From assembly GCA_013139755.1 (NCBI GenBank), contig WTAG01000051.1:1-13373 (forward strand): a stretch of DNA of 13,373 nt, written 5' to 3'. Shown here piece after piece: positions 7,884 through 13,373 of this stretch. Position numbers and translations under genes: made by a program. The notes below the pieces were generated by a model. The model made no database searches. It worked only from the letters and a program-made list of their open reading frames with translations, and was not told where the DNA came from. This DNA is from Methylomarinum sp. Lineage in GTDB: Bacteria > Pseudomonadota > Gammaproteobacteria > Methylococcales > Methylomonadaceae. Numbering within the stretch: position 1 is the stretch's first letter; each line of letters begins with the position of its first letter.

Positions 7884-8567
7884 TTATATCGCTAAATCTT
7901 CTTTTCCATATGCTTTCACAATAGAAGTATATTTTTTTTGCTTCTCTAAGCTCATTTTCTCAACTAATTCAGGTGGCCTTAAAAATAAAGCATCAGCAAA
8001 AGCTAGCTGTCCCTTGCGATTTAACTCTTTCCTACCGTAGCGATATTCAGTTATAAACTCAAAAAATTCAAAACCATGGGATAGAAGAAATTCACATACT
8101 TCACCAAATAATGGCTGGTCTTGATAAATTTCTAAAAATGACACTTCCACTTGTAAACCCAGAACACTTTTAATAGTTTTCTCTGCTCCTTTTAAAATAT
8201 CTAGCTCACTACCTTGCGTATCAAGCTTAATAAATTCAGCATCTAAATCAAAAGAATCTAATGTTCGTACATTTACATCAACACAACCCACAATATCCCA
8301 CCTATCTTTATTTGGAAATTTGCTTAGGTATTTCATATTAGGGGTATAAAAAGATGAGCACTCTTTCTTTCGCGTTAAATTTAATTGTTGAACTGTTGTT
8401 TTTTCCCCTAATGCAAAGTTATAAATATTTGCTCCCTCTGAACTAAGCTCTTTATAAGACCTCAAATCTGGCTCAAATAATACAACATCGACATTATGCT
8501 GGAGAAATAACCATCGTTCTTCAAGCTTGTAGTTAGCCGCACCAACATCAATTAGTTTTATCGTCAT
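7884..8567 (-). CDS. FkbM-family SAM-dependent methyltransferase
   Basis: This 227-residue protein has the FkbM arrangement. The SAM-binding motif KLIDVGAANY (4-13) is followed by the acidic end of strand 2, VVLFEPD (28-34), the RTLDSF block (101-106) and the diagnostic FIKLDTQGSELDILKGAEK (112-130). The C-terminal third (about 140-207) continues with VEVSFLEIYQDQPLFGEV, as in polysaccharide-cluster members of the family. It likely O-methylates a sugar or the chain end in the cytoplasm; in capsule systems such methylation can decorate or cap chains. Its gene overlaps the TagB-like transferase gene by 20 bp, so the two are translationally coupled and may act on the same part of the glycan. The N-terminus begins almost at the SAM motif, so the usual extra N-terminal helix is missing, which is common for short FkbM proteins. 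Confidence 0.9.
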   Translation of the reverse strand: MTIKLIDVGAANYKLEERWLFLQHNVDVVLFEPDLRSYKELSSEGANIYNFALGEKTTVQQLNLTRKKECSSFYTPNMKYLSKFPNKDRWDIVGCVDVNVRTLDSFDLDAEFIKLDTQGSELDILKGAEKTIKSVLGLQVEVSFLEIYQDQPLFGEVCEFLLSHGFEFFEFITEYRYGRKELNRKGQLAFADALFLRPPELVEKMSLEKQKKYTSIVKAYGKEDLAI

Positions 8568-9858
8568 TATTGATTAACCTATTAATTATGTTATATATAT
8601 TTGTTGATGAATTATATTCATATAATAAATATTTATTGACAATTTCCTGCCTAGCTTCAAATTTTTCATCCCTTCCATTAAAAAGTATATCCAAAATGGC
8701 TTCATGTAACTGTTCTTTATTATTATAAACATAATGTGCTTGCAAACAAATTGCCCCAAACTCGTTAAAGGGAGGGTCAAGTTCATCCCGCCTCTTAGTG
8801 AATATAGTAGGGTTACTTGTTACAAGATATTCAGCTAAAAAAGAGACACTATCATGTATTAACAGATCAGATGATGCAAATAATCCAATATAATCATCGT
8901 TATTAACGGATAAATTAGACGTTGAATCCCAAACACTAAAGTAATCATCCGTTCTTTTTTTACCCCACCCATCTAATTCATATAAAGTTCGCTTTAAAAA
9001 AGGGTGGGGTCTAAGTATAATTTCTATCGTATCAAGGTGCTGATTTGCTAACTCAATAAAGAAATCATAATACTCCAAAAAACAAGAACGATTAAGCAAA
9101 GCAGACTTTGATATCGTCCAGTGAGGAGCCCAAATTATTCTTTTCACCGAGCCTTTTTTATACTCTTGTGCCTTATCTCTAATTAATTCTAATGTAGGAT
9201 AACCAACAACTTCTACATTAACACCTTGATTAAATGCAATTTCTTCTGCTATTTTTTTGTGAAAAATTGTCTCATAAAAATTTTTCCATGTTAACTGCTG
9301 AAAATCACTATTAAAAGCAAGGTCAACTAAATGATCTGTTCTTATTGAATAGGGAACATAACAAGTCAATGTCTTAGAAAAATTCTTAATACAATATTCA
9401 CTTCTAGTTATAGCATGAGGAATTGAAAAAAACACAATATCTGGCTGCAACTCTTGCTTAAAATCTCTCCATAATTTTTTCTCAGAATCCCAAGTATCAA
9501 AATATTTATACCCATTTTTCTGACACATTTTTTCTGCTTTATTTAAAGCCTCCCACATATCTTCATCGCCATTCTTGATAAATGGACAAATAATAACAAT
9601 AGGCTCGTAGAGCTTATTCCTATTAAATTCATTGTAAAGGCTATCGTACTTCCAAACTCCATGATGGATCAAAACAAAAGCAATTTTTATCTTTTTTTTT
9701 CCTATTAAATCCTTTATTGCTTTATTATGATTGAAGTTAGCCTGTTTGATATTTATTCTTAATTTGAAGCATTGAAAGCTATGATAAGTTTTACGAATAG
9801 AGCTATGAAAACGCTTAGGAATAATCTTTTTTAGAATTACTGTAATAATTTTAGCCAC
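8548..9858 (-). CDS. TagB/TagF-like (CDP-glycerol glycerophosphotransferase family) transferase
   Basis: This 436-residue protein shows the GT-B features of the teichoic-acid polymerase family. An N-terminal basic, amphipathic stretch (about 8-40) could attach it to the membrane, and KIAFVLIHHGVWKYDSLY (58-75) starts the first Rossmann half. The active-site motifs are WAPHWT (243-248), LRPHP (282-286) and SSDLLIHDSVSFLAEYL (329-345). These match the family pattern of an aromatic-A-P-x-W, R-P-H-P and D-x-x-I-x-D-x-S-S; the second serine position differs here. Members in Gram-negative clusters transfer polyol-phosphates or sugars. Start is a GTG at 9858-9856 with an AAGGTG Shine-Dalgarno 7 nt upstream. 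The gap to fdtB is 27 bp and the 3' end overlaps the FkbM gene by 20 bp. No CDP-glycerol synthesis gene is visible, so the donor is unknown. Confidence 0.75.
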   Translation of the reverse strand: MAKIITVILKKIIPKRFHSSIRKTYHSFQCFKLRINIKQANFNHNKAIKDLIGKKKIKIAFVLIHHGVWKYDSLYNEFNRNKLYEPIVIICPFIKNGDEDMWEALNKAEKMCQKNGYKYFDTWDSEKKLWRDFKQELQPDIVFFSIPHAITRSEYCIKNFSKTLTCYVPYSIRTDHLVDLAFNSDFQQLTWKNFYETIFHKKIAEEIAFNQGVNVEVVGYPTLELIRDKAQEYKKGSVKRIIWAPHWTISKSALLNRSCFLEYYDFFIELANQHLDTIEIILRPHPFLKRTLYELDGWGKKRTDDYFSVWDSTSNLSVNNDDYIGLFASSDLLIHDSVSFLAEYLVTSNPTIFTKRRDELDPPFNEFGAICLQAHYVYNNKEQLHEAILDILFNGRDEKFEARQEIVNKYLLYEYNSSTNIYNIINRLINNDDKTN

Positions 9859-9865
9859 GTAAAAA

Positions 9866-9871
9866 CACCTT
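9866..9871 (-). promoter_or_regulatory. Shine-Dalgarno deciding a GTG start
   Basis: AAGGTG on the minus strand is spaced 7 nt from the GTG at 9858-9856 and supports GTG as the start of the TagB-like gene. Confidence 0.6.
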
Positions 9872-9885
9872 TATTAAATTCCAAC

Positions 9886-11418
9886 TCATAAAAACTTTTC
9901 GCATAGCAATAATCCCTCCTTTACCTGAGTTTCACTCCCTCTTCCAACAGGCAAACTCAAAACCTCGTCATGTATCTGCTCAGTCACTGGGAAAGTTAAA
10001 TTATTCCACTCTTTATATGCAACTTGTTTATGCGCTGGAATAGGATAATGAATCATCGTTTGAATGCCATTATCAGAGAGGTGTTCTTGTAGTTTATCTC
10101 TATTTTTCACTCGAATAACAAATAAGTGCCATACATGAGACTCTTCATTACTCACTACTGGTAAGGTAATATTTTCACTACGTATGTTTTCAAGATAATA
10201 ATTTGCTATTGCTCTTCTTTTTTGTATTTCTTGATCTAAATATCGTAGCTTTACCCTTAATAAAGCCGCTTGCACTTCATCTAATCGACTATTAATACCT
10301 TGATATTGGTTTTCATATTTTTGCTTACTGCCATAATTCCCTAAAGCTCTGATAATTTCTGCTAAAGTAGTATCATTAGTCGTCACCGCGCCACCATCGC
10401 CCAGCGCACCTAAATTTTTACCTGGATAAAAACTAAAGCCACTAGCATCCCCTAAATTACCTGCTCGCTTACCTTGATATTCAGCACCATGTGCTTGAGC
10501 TGAGTCTTCTATGACTTTTAAATTATATTTTCTGGCAAGTGCGTTGATTTCATTCATTGCGGCGACTTGGCCATATAAATGTACCACCATAATCGCTTTA
10601 GTTTTTTGCGTGATCTTTGCCTCAATAAGCGCTGGATCAAGATTATAAGTGGCAATATCCGGTTCAACTAATACTGGTATCAATCTATTTTCAGAAACCG
10701 CCAATATTGATGCAATATAAGTATTCGCAGGGACGATAATTTCATCGCCTTCCTGCATAATACCCATTTCTTTATAGGCTCTGATAATTAAAGTGAGTGC
10801 ATCGAGTCCATTAGCAACACCTATGCAGTGTTTGGTTCCACAATAGGCTGAAAACTCTTGCTCAAAGGCGATGCACTCTTCCCCTTGTATATACCAGCCA
10901 CTATGTAAGACTTGATCAAATGCCTGTTCTAATTCATTAGTATAGGCTTGATTAATGGCTTTAAGATCAAGAAATAAAACATTATTCTTAGTTTCGTCTT
11001 GAGTAGATAAGCTTAGAAACTCATCAGTCGAAAGTGTGTAATCTGATGCATTTAAAAATAGTTTATCTCGAGTAATTATTTTTGCATCAATAAGCTTTGC
11101 AGATGCTTCAATTAAATAATCTTCTACATCTTGTTTAAATAGTATTGCATCTTGATCAAGATAAGCGGGGGTTTTAATCAGTGTAAATAACTTTAAAAAT
11201 AAAGCCCATTCCTGTTGTACTAAATTTAGACTACGTGTTTTTTTAGCTTCTCTAAAAAAGATAAAGGCAATAGTATGTAATTGCGAACTAGATAGGTAAA
11301 TCGTTTCATAAGACTTTAGCTTCTGAAAAACCTTATAAATATTAGGTGATGCGTCTAGTCTATCTAACAGAATGTCTAAAGCGATGTTGACATCGATAAT
11401 AAATTTTTTATTTTGCAT
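9886..11418 (-). CDS. fdtB: PIN domain fused to FdtB-like dTDP-3-keto-6-deoxyhexose aminotransferase
   Basis: Read as given, this is one 510-residue frame from ATG 11418; a TTG three codons earlier (11427) is also possible. Residues about 4-140 are a PIN (VapC/PIN_3-like) ribonuclease fold: [15 protein letters not shown] with D9, VEDYL (98-102), AKIITRD with D118, and STDEFL. Residues 147-510 are a DegT/DnrJ/EryC1-type PLP aminotransferase: [10 protein letters not shown] (148-157), [11 protein letters not shown] with D305, [10 protein letters not shown] with PLP lysine K334, and [20 protein letters not shown] (375-394). The latter fits FdtB/QdtB, making dTDP-Fuc3N or dTDP-Qui3N. No ATG, GTG or TTG is in frame between about residue 98 and the aminotransferase core, so FdtB depends on read-through from the PIN part. 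One extra T in the T4 run at 10976-10979 would split it into a normal PIN gene and an fdtB starting MFLFLDLK. True fusion or indel is therefore open. Confidence 0.85.
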   Translation of the reverse strand: MQNKKFIIDVNIALDILLDRLDASPNIYKVFQKLKSYETIYLSSSQLHTIAFIFFREAKKTRSLNLVQQEWALFLKLFTLIKTPAYLDQDAILFKQDVEDYLIEASAKLIDAKIITRDKLFLNASDYTLSTDEFLSLSTQDETKNNVLFLDLKAINQAYTNELEQAFDQVLHSGWYIQGEECIAFEQEFSAYCGTKHCIGVANGLDALTLIIRAYKEMGIMQEGDEIIVPANTYIASILAVSENRLIPVLVEPDIATYNLDPALIEAKITQKTKAIMVVHLYGQVAAMNEINALARKYNLKVIEDSAQAHGAEYQGKRAGNLGDASGFSFYPGKNLGALGDGGAVTTNDTTLAEIIRALGNYGSKQKYENQYQGINSRLDEVQAALLRVKLRYLDQEIQKRRAIANYYLENIRSENITLPVVSNEESHVWHLFVIRVKNRDKLQEHLSDNGIQTMIHYPIPAHKQVAYKEWNNLTFPVTEQIHDEVLSLPVGRGSETQVKEGLLLCEKFL

Positions 11419-11701
11419 ATTTTTCAATTAATGCTTCTGCTAGTATTTCTTCGTCAGATTGAGTTGTTTTATAGCTGTAATGCTTAGGCAAGTTTTTTAA
11501 TTTAAAGGTTAAATACTCATCTCCTCCTAAGGTTTTATTAAGCTCCTGTAATTGATTTATCGTATTACTTACTGTCATTTGGCTTAGTTTAATTTCAATG
11601 TCCTGATCCACCTCAACATAAAAAGACTGTAAATCTAATCCTGCTCGCTCAAGTACAGGAATAATATAATGTCCATCTTGTTTTATAACTTGTAGTTTCA
11701 T
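11408..11701 (-). CDS. Putative antitoxin partner of the PIN domain
   Basis: I do not recognise this 97-residue protein by family. It begins with a beta-rich segment ([18 protein letters not shown], 1-18), has an acidic, amphipathic middle (about 27-57) and ends with a helical tail, [16 protein letters not shown] (82-97). It lies directly upstream of the PIN coding region and overlaps it by 11 bp (TAA at 11410-11408, PIN ATG at 11418-11416). A small gene overlapping and preceding a PIN toxin is the usual layout of a VapBC-type module, which is the basis for the antitoxin call (inference from context, not homology). The ATG has an AGGA Shine-Dalgarno spaced 6 nt. A repeated ATAAGATA brackets that site and might be an autoregulatory operator. 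It could alternatively be an unrelated small operon protein. Confidence 0.65.
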   Translation of the reverse strand: MKLQVIKQDGHYIIPVLERAGLDLQSFYVEVDQDIEIKLSQMTVSNTINQLQELNKTLGGDEYLTFKLKNLPKHYSYKTTQSDEEILAEALIEKYAK

Positions 11702-11720
11702 ATCTTATCCTATATCTTAT
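11701..11720 (-). repeat. Direct repeat ATAAGATA around the antitoxin start
   Basis: Two identical copies of ATAAGATA (minus strand, 11720-11713 and 11708-11701) are spaced 12 bp start to start and bracket the AGGA Shine-Dalgarno; the proximal copy runs into the ATG. Antitoxins often bind such repeats to repress their own operon, but in AT-rich DNA this may be chance. Confidence 0.35.
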
Positions 11721-11765
11721 TTTCTATTAAAAACCTTGAATATGTCTTCTTTATCTTTTCATGCG

Positions 11766-11842
11766 TAACCGTTCAGCCCCTCTCCCACACTAGGAGAGGG
11801 TTAGGGTGAGGGCGTTAAAATAGGTAGGAGTCTGAACGGTTA
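11766..11842. repeat. Small inverted-repeat element A (MITE-like)
   Basis: TAACCGTTCAG (11766-11776) is matched by a perfect inverted copy, CTGAACGGTTA (11832-11842). Inside is a GC-rich hairpin, CCCTCTCC (11778-11785) with GGAGAGGG (11793-11800) and a 7-nt loop, followed by TTAGGGTGAGGG. The composition is unlike the AT-rich surroundings. The C/G-rich core resembles dispersed intergenic repeats common in gammaproteobacteria. If the terminal TA is a target duplication, the ends fit a Tc1/IS630-type MITE (inference). There is no T-run after the hairpin on either strand, so it is not a standard intrinsic terminator. Confidence 0.65.
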
Positions 11843-11850
11843 ACCTGTAG

Positions 11851-11964
11851 GTATTCAGAGACCCACCCCAAAAATTGAAATCTTAACCGAAAAATAATCG
11901 CAAGTTATTGAAAAGTTGTTTCAAAAATGCAAAATTAGAAATTTTCTAGAGGGTGCCTGAATAC
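11851..11964. repeat. Small inverted-repeat element B abutting the fdtA stop
   Basis: GTATTCAGAGACCC (11851-11864) and the inverted GGGTGCCTGAATAC (11951-11964) pair over 14 bp with two mismatches, enclosing about 86 bp of AT-rich, non-coding DNA. The right end lies directly against the fdtA stop codon (11967-11965). Element A begins only 8 bp beyond the left end. The ends look like terminal inverted repeats of a short non-autonomous element of about 114 bp. With element A it fills most of the 262-bp gap between fdtA and the antitoxin gene. No transposase fragment is visible. Confidence 0.55.
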
Positions 11965-12390
11965 TTACTTCCACCTTGCTCGCATAAACTCAGGATAATC
12001 ACGATAATAATCTTCTTCATCATAACTATTCGAAGCCAGCACCATACAAACTGAGGCAGACGAAAAGTTATCTAACTCACGCCAAATCATAGGACAAACA
12101 TACAGACCGTTATAAGAACGATTTAAATGTACTCGTTTTTTTTCTTTACCATCATCAAGCACAACATCGAAACTGCCTGACATGGCTATAATCAGTTGAT
12201 GCAAGCCTTTATGCGCATGACCGCCTCTTTCAGAGCCGCCAGGTACATCATAAAGATAATAGACGCGTTTAATATCAAAAGGAATATGATTATTACCCTC
12301 GATAAATGTTAAGTTACCACGCGGATCTTCTATTTTTGGAAGGTCAATTATTTTGCAAAGTTCAATTGAGCCACTCTCTAATTCTGTCAT
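11965..12390 (-). CDS. fdtA: FdtA/QdtA-family dTDP-4-keto-6-deoxyglucose 3,4-ketoisomerase
   Basis: This 141-residue single cupin protein belongs to the FdtA/QdtA (WxcM C-terminal-like) family, which moves the keto group of dTDP-4-keto-6-deoxyglucose from C4 to C3. Visible family blocks are DPRGNLTFIEG (22-32), FDIKRVYYLYDVPGG (38-52), RGGHAHKGLHQ with the catalytic histidines H58 and H60, GLYVCPMIWRELDNFS (95-110) and VLASNSYDEEDYYRDYPEF. The product, with its adjacent aminotransferase and acetyltransferase, would be dTDP-Fuc3NAc (FdtA type) or dTDP-Qui3NAc (QdtA type). The two positions I recall as separating these types (R24 and R104 here) give a mixed reading, so stereochemistry is left open. 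ATG at 12390 lies 121 bp after the acetyltransferase gene. Its substrate requires RmlA and RmlB, which must be encoded elsewhere. Confidence 0.9.
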   Translation of the reverse strand: MTELESGSIELCKIIDLPKIEDPRGNLTFIEGNNHIPFDIKRVYYLYDVPGGSERGGHAHKGLHQLIIAMSGSFDVVLDDGKEKKRVHLNRSYNGLYVCPMIWRELDNFSSASVCMVLASNSYDEEDYYRDYPEFMRARWK

Positions 12391-12511
12391 TTTAATGCTA
12401 CCCGTGTTTATTACATTTCAGTATAGATTGTCTAATTTGTTGTTCTATAATCCCAAAAACAATACAGGACTCAATGTTTTTATTCTTTTATTAAAATTAT
12501 GATTTATCTAA

Positions 12512-12982
12512 TCAATCAGTTGCTCCATGATACTTTACTATATATGCTGGATTACCAACTACAACTGCATTATCAGGAACATCTTTAGTCACTACAGCGC
12601 CTGCACCAACCATCGCATTATTACCAATAGTAATATTAGGTAAAATAGTTGCATTAGCGCCAATCGAAGCTCCCTTTAATATGATAGTGGTTAGAAACTT
12701 ATCAGGGTAGTACTTACTTCGAGGAAATAAATCATTAGTGAAGGTAGCATTAGGACCTATAAAAACATCATCTTCAACCCTTAACCCATCCCATAGTTGT
12801 ACGCCACATTTTATCGTGACACGATTTCCTACCTTCACATCATTTTCAATAAATACATGATCACAAATATTACAATCAATACCTATCACAGCTCGAGGTA
12901 AAATATGTGTAAATGCCCATACTCTTGTTCCTTGACCAATTGTTGCACCAGATTCCACTAATGCTTTTTTATGAATAAACAA
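12512..12982 (-). CDS. fdtC: FdtC/QdtC-like sugar 3-N-acetyltransferase (left-handed beta-helix)
   Basis: This 156-residue hexapeptide-repeat protein resembles the acetyl-CoA-dependent enzymes that N-acetylate dTDP-3-amino-3,6-dideoxyhexoses. The coils run from [17 protein letters not shown] (13-29) through [16 protein letters not shown] (37-52), [20 protein letters not shown] (55-74) and [19 protein letters not shown] (75-93). They close with [16 protein letters not shown] (105-120) and [16 protein letters not shown]. The [10 protein letters not shown] loop is typical of this subgroup. Its place next to fdtA and near fdtB makes the 3-N-acetyl transfer role likely, with the product dTDP-Fuc3NAc or dTDP-Qui3NAc. 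The start is a TTG at 12982-12980 with an AAGGA site 8 nt upstream. No in-frame ATG lies near, and the family begins with the same short M-x-IH-like N-terminus. Confidence 0.87.
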   Translation of the reverse strand: MFIHKKALVESGATIGQGTRVWAFTHILPRAVIGIDCNICDHVFIENDVKVGNRVTIKCGVQLWDGLRVEDDVFIGPNATFTNDLFPRSKYYPDKFLTTIILKGASIGANATILPNITIGNNAMVGAGAVVTKDVPDNAVVVGNPAYIVKYHGATD

Positions 12983-12990
12983 TTAATTTT

Positions 12991-12995
12991 TCCTT
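12991..12995 (-). promoter_or_regulatory. Shine-Dalgarno deciding a TTG start
   Basis: AAGGA on the minus strand sits 8 nt before TTG 12982-12980 and supports that start for the FdtC-like gene, where no in-frame ATG is available. Confidence 0.55.
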
Positions 12996-13066
12996 ATTTT
13001 TCAAGCAAAGAAGGATTAGCCCGATAGGATGATAAATGAACTGATGAGATTCATACCTCTCACCAC

Positions 13067-13373
13067 CTACAGGCTATTCTGTGTAACTGCCAATATTTTA
13101 TCTTCATCAACCCCTGTTAATTCGCTGATGGTTTGCATAGACAAGCCTAATTGATGGGCATTTATAATCATTGTTACTTTTGCATTCCATTCGCCTTGCT
13201 CTAGGCCTTTTTCAATACCTTTTTCAATACCTTTTTCAATGCCTTGCTCTAAGCCCTGCTCCAGCCCTTGTTTCAAACCTGTTTTTGTCGCCAGCTCTAT
13301 CGAACTTTTTTGGATATAAACCCAGTCTCTTTTTTTACGCTGAAGTTCCAACTCTTCTGTACTCAAATTAGCT
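13067..13373 (-). CDS. Rpn-family recombination-promoting nuclease, C-terminal part (cut by window edge)
   Basis: The reading frame stays open to the right edge, so only the last 102 or so residues are seen and the true start lies outside. The visible part begins ANLSTEELELQRKKRDWVY, then has TGLKQG followed by repeated [LI]E[QK]G tetrapeptides, a short helix pair (AKVTMIINAHQLGLSMQTIS) and a C-terminal LTGVDEDKILAV segment. This tail layout (Glu/Gly-rich repeats followed by a degenerate helix-turn-helix-like segment that ends on the stop) is typical of Rpn/PD-(D/E)XK putative transposases. The nuclease domain would be in the missing N-terminal part. It is 84 bp from fdtC on the same strand, but it is probably an independent gene marking the edge of the polysaccharide cluster. 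Confidence 0.8.
   Translation of the reverse strand, partial: ANLSTEELELQRKKRDWVYIQKSSIELATKTGLKQGLEQGLEQGIEKGIEKGIEKGLEQGEWNAKVTMIINAHQLGLSMQTISELTGVDEDKILAVTQNSL
13194..13277 (-). repeat. 12-bp tandem repeat coding [LI]E[QK]G units
   Basis: Seven consecutive 12-bp units lie in the Rpn tail. Three (13206-13241) are nearly identical copies of CCTTTTTCAATA on the plus strand, and the outer four are diverged (CCTTGCTCTAGG type). Each unit encodes a four-residue LEQG/IEKG/LKQG step, so copy-number changes keep the frame. Confidence 0.85.

Noticed and set aside
8586..8786. Short minus-strand frame inside the TagB-like gene
   Set aside because: It is an alternate frame of a gene with firm motifs and has no independent support.
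11425..11427. TTG three codons upstream as start of the PIN-FdtB gene
   Set aside because: ATG at 11418 gives a full PIN domain; the TTG adds only three residues. A weak AGAAG-like site upstream leaves it possible but not preferred.
11778..11800. GC-rich hairpin as an intrinsic terminator after fdtA
   Set aside because: There is no T-run after the stem on either strand, and it lies inside a longer inverted-repeat element.
13364..13366. TTG that could be taken as the start of a 99-residue gene
   Set aside because: The frame continues open to the window edge and the protein looks like the tail of a longer Rpn-type nuclease, so this codon is internal.
1..13373. CRISPR array, tRNA or rRNA genes
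   Set aside because: No regularly spaced repeats with unique spacers and no recognisable tRNA or rRNA sequences were seen on either strand.

Overview
This window is a stretch of a Gram-negative surface-polysaccharide (O-antigen or capsule type) gene cluster. Every gene I can support lies on the minus strand, so transcription runs from the right edge (13373) to the left edge (1). The DNA is visibly AT-rich and the genes are packed with short gaps or overlaps. The protein families (FdtA/FdtB/FdtC amino-sugar enzymes, Wzx flippase, WbsX-like transferase, Rpn-type nuclease tail) suggest a gammaproteobacterium, perhaps an aquatic one. I cannot name a genus.

Layout in transcription order. At the right edge is the C-terminal part of an Rpn-family (PD-(D/E)XK) nuclease/transposase-like gene with a 12-bp tandem repeat (13067-13373, cut by the window). 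Next comes a dTDP-3-amino-3,6-dideoxyhexose N-acetyl module: an FdtC-like acetyltransferase (12512-12982), an FdtA/QdtA 3,4-ketoisomerase (11965-12390) and an FdtB-like aminotransferase (9886-11418). Between fdtA and fdtB sit two small inverted-repeat elements, a small putative antitoxin gene (11408-11701) and a PIN (VapC-like) domain. In the sequence as given, the PIN domain is fused in frame to the N-terminus of FdtB.

Then come a TagB/TagF-like (CDP-glycerol glycerophosphotransferase family) transferase (8548-9858) and an FkbM methyltransferase (7884-8567). These are followed by a tightly overlapping three-gene cassette: an HMGL-type aldolase with an extra C-terminal domain (6239-7768), a CMP-acylneuraminate-synthetase-like cytidylyltransferase (5542-6252) and a HAD phosphatase (4941-5564). 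The run ends with a Wzx flippase (3517-4941), a large GT-B-like putative glycosyltransferase (1950-3506), a left-handed beta-helix acyltransferase (1238-1822) and a WbsX-family protein (21-1172).

How the parts may work together (inference). FdtA/B/C would convert dTDP-4-keto-6-deoxyglucose to dTDP-Fuc3NAc or dTDP-Qui3NAc. The aldolase/HAD/cytidylyltransferase set looks like a route to a CMP-activated 3-deoxy-2-ulosonic acid that uses a pyruvate aldolase instead of a NeuB-type synthase. The transferases would assemble the repeat unit, the methyl- and acyltransferases would decorate it, and Wzx would flip it. RmlA/RmlB, a Wzy polymerase and a chain-length regulator are not in the window.

The two strongest leads are the PIN-FdtB fusion and the ulosonate-like cassette. 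The fusion would be undone by a single extra T in a T4 run at the junction, so it is either a recent gene fusion or a sequence error. The cassette's aldolase carries a fused Rossmann-like domain that may be a transferase.
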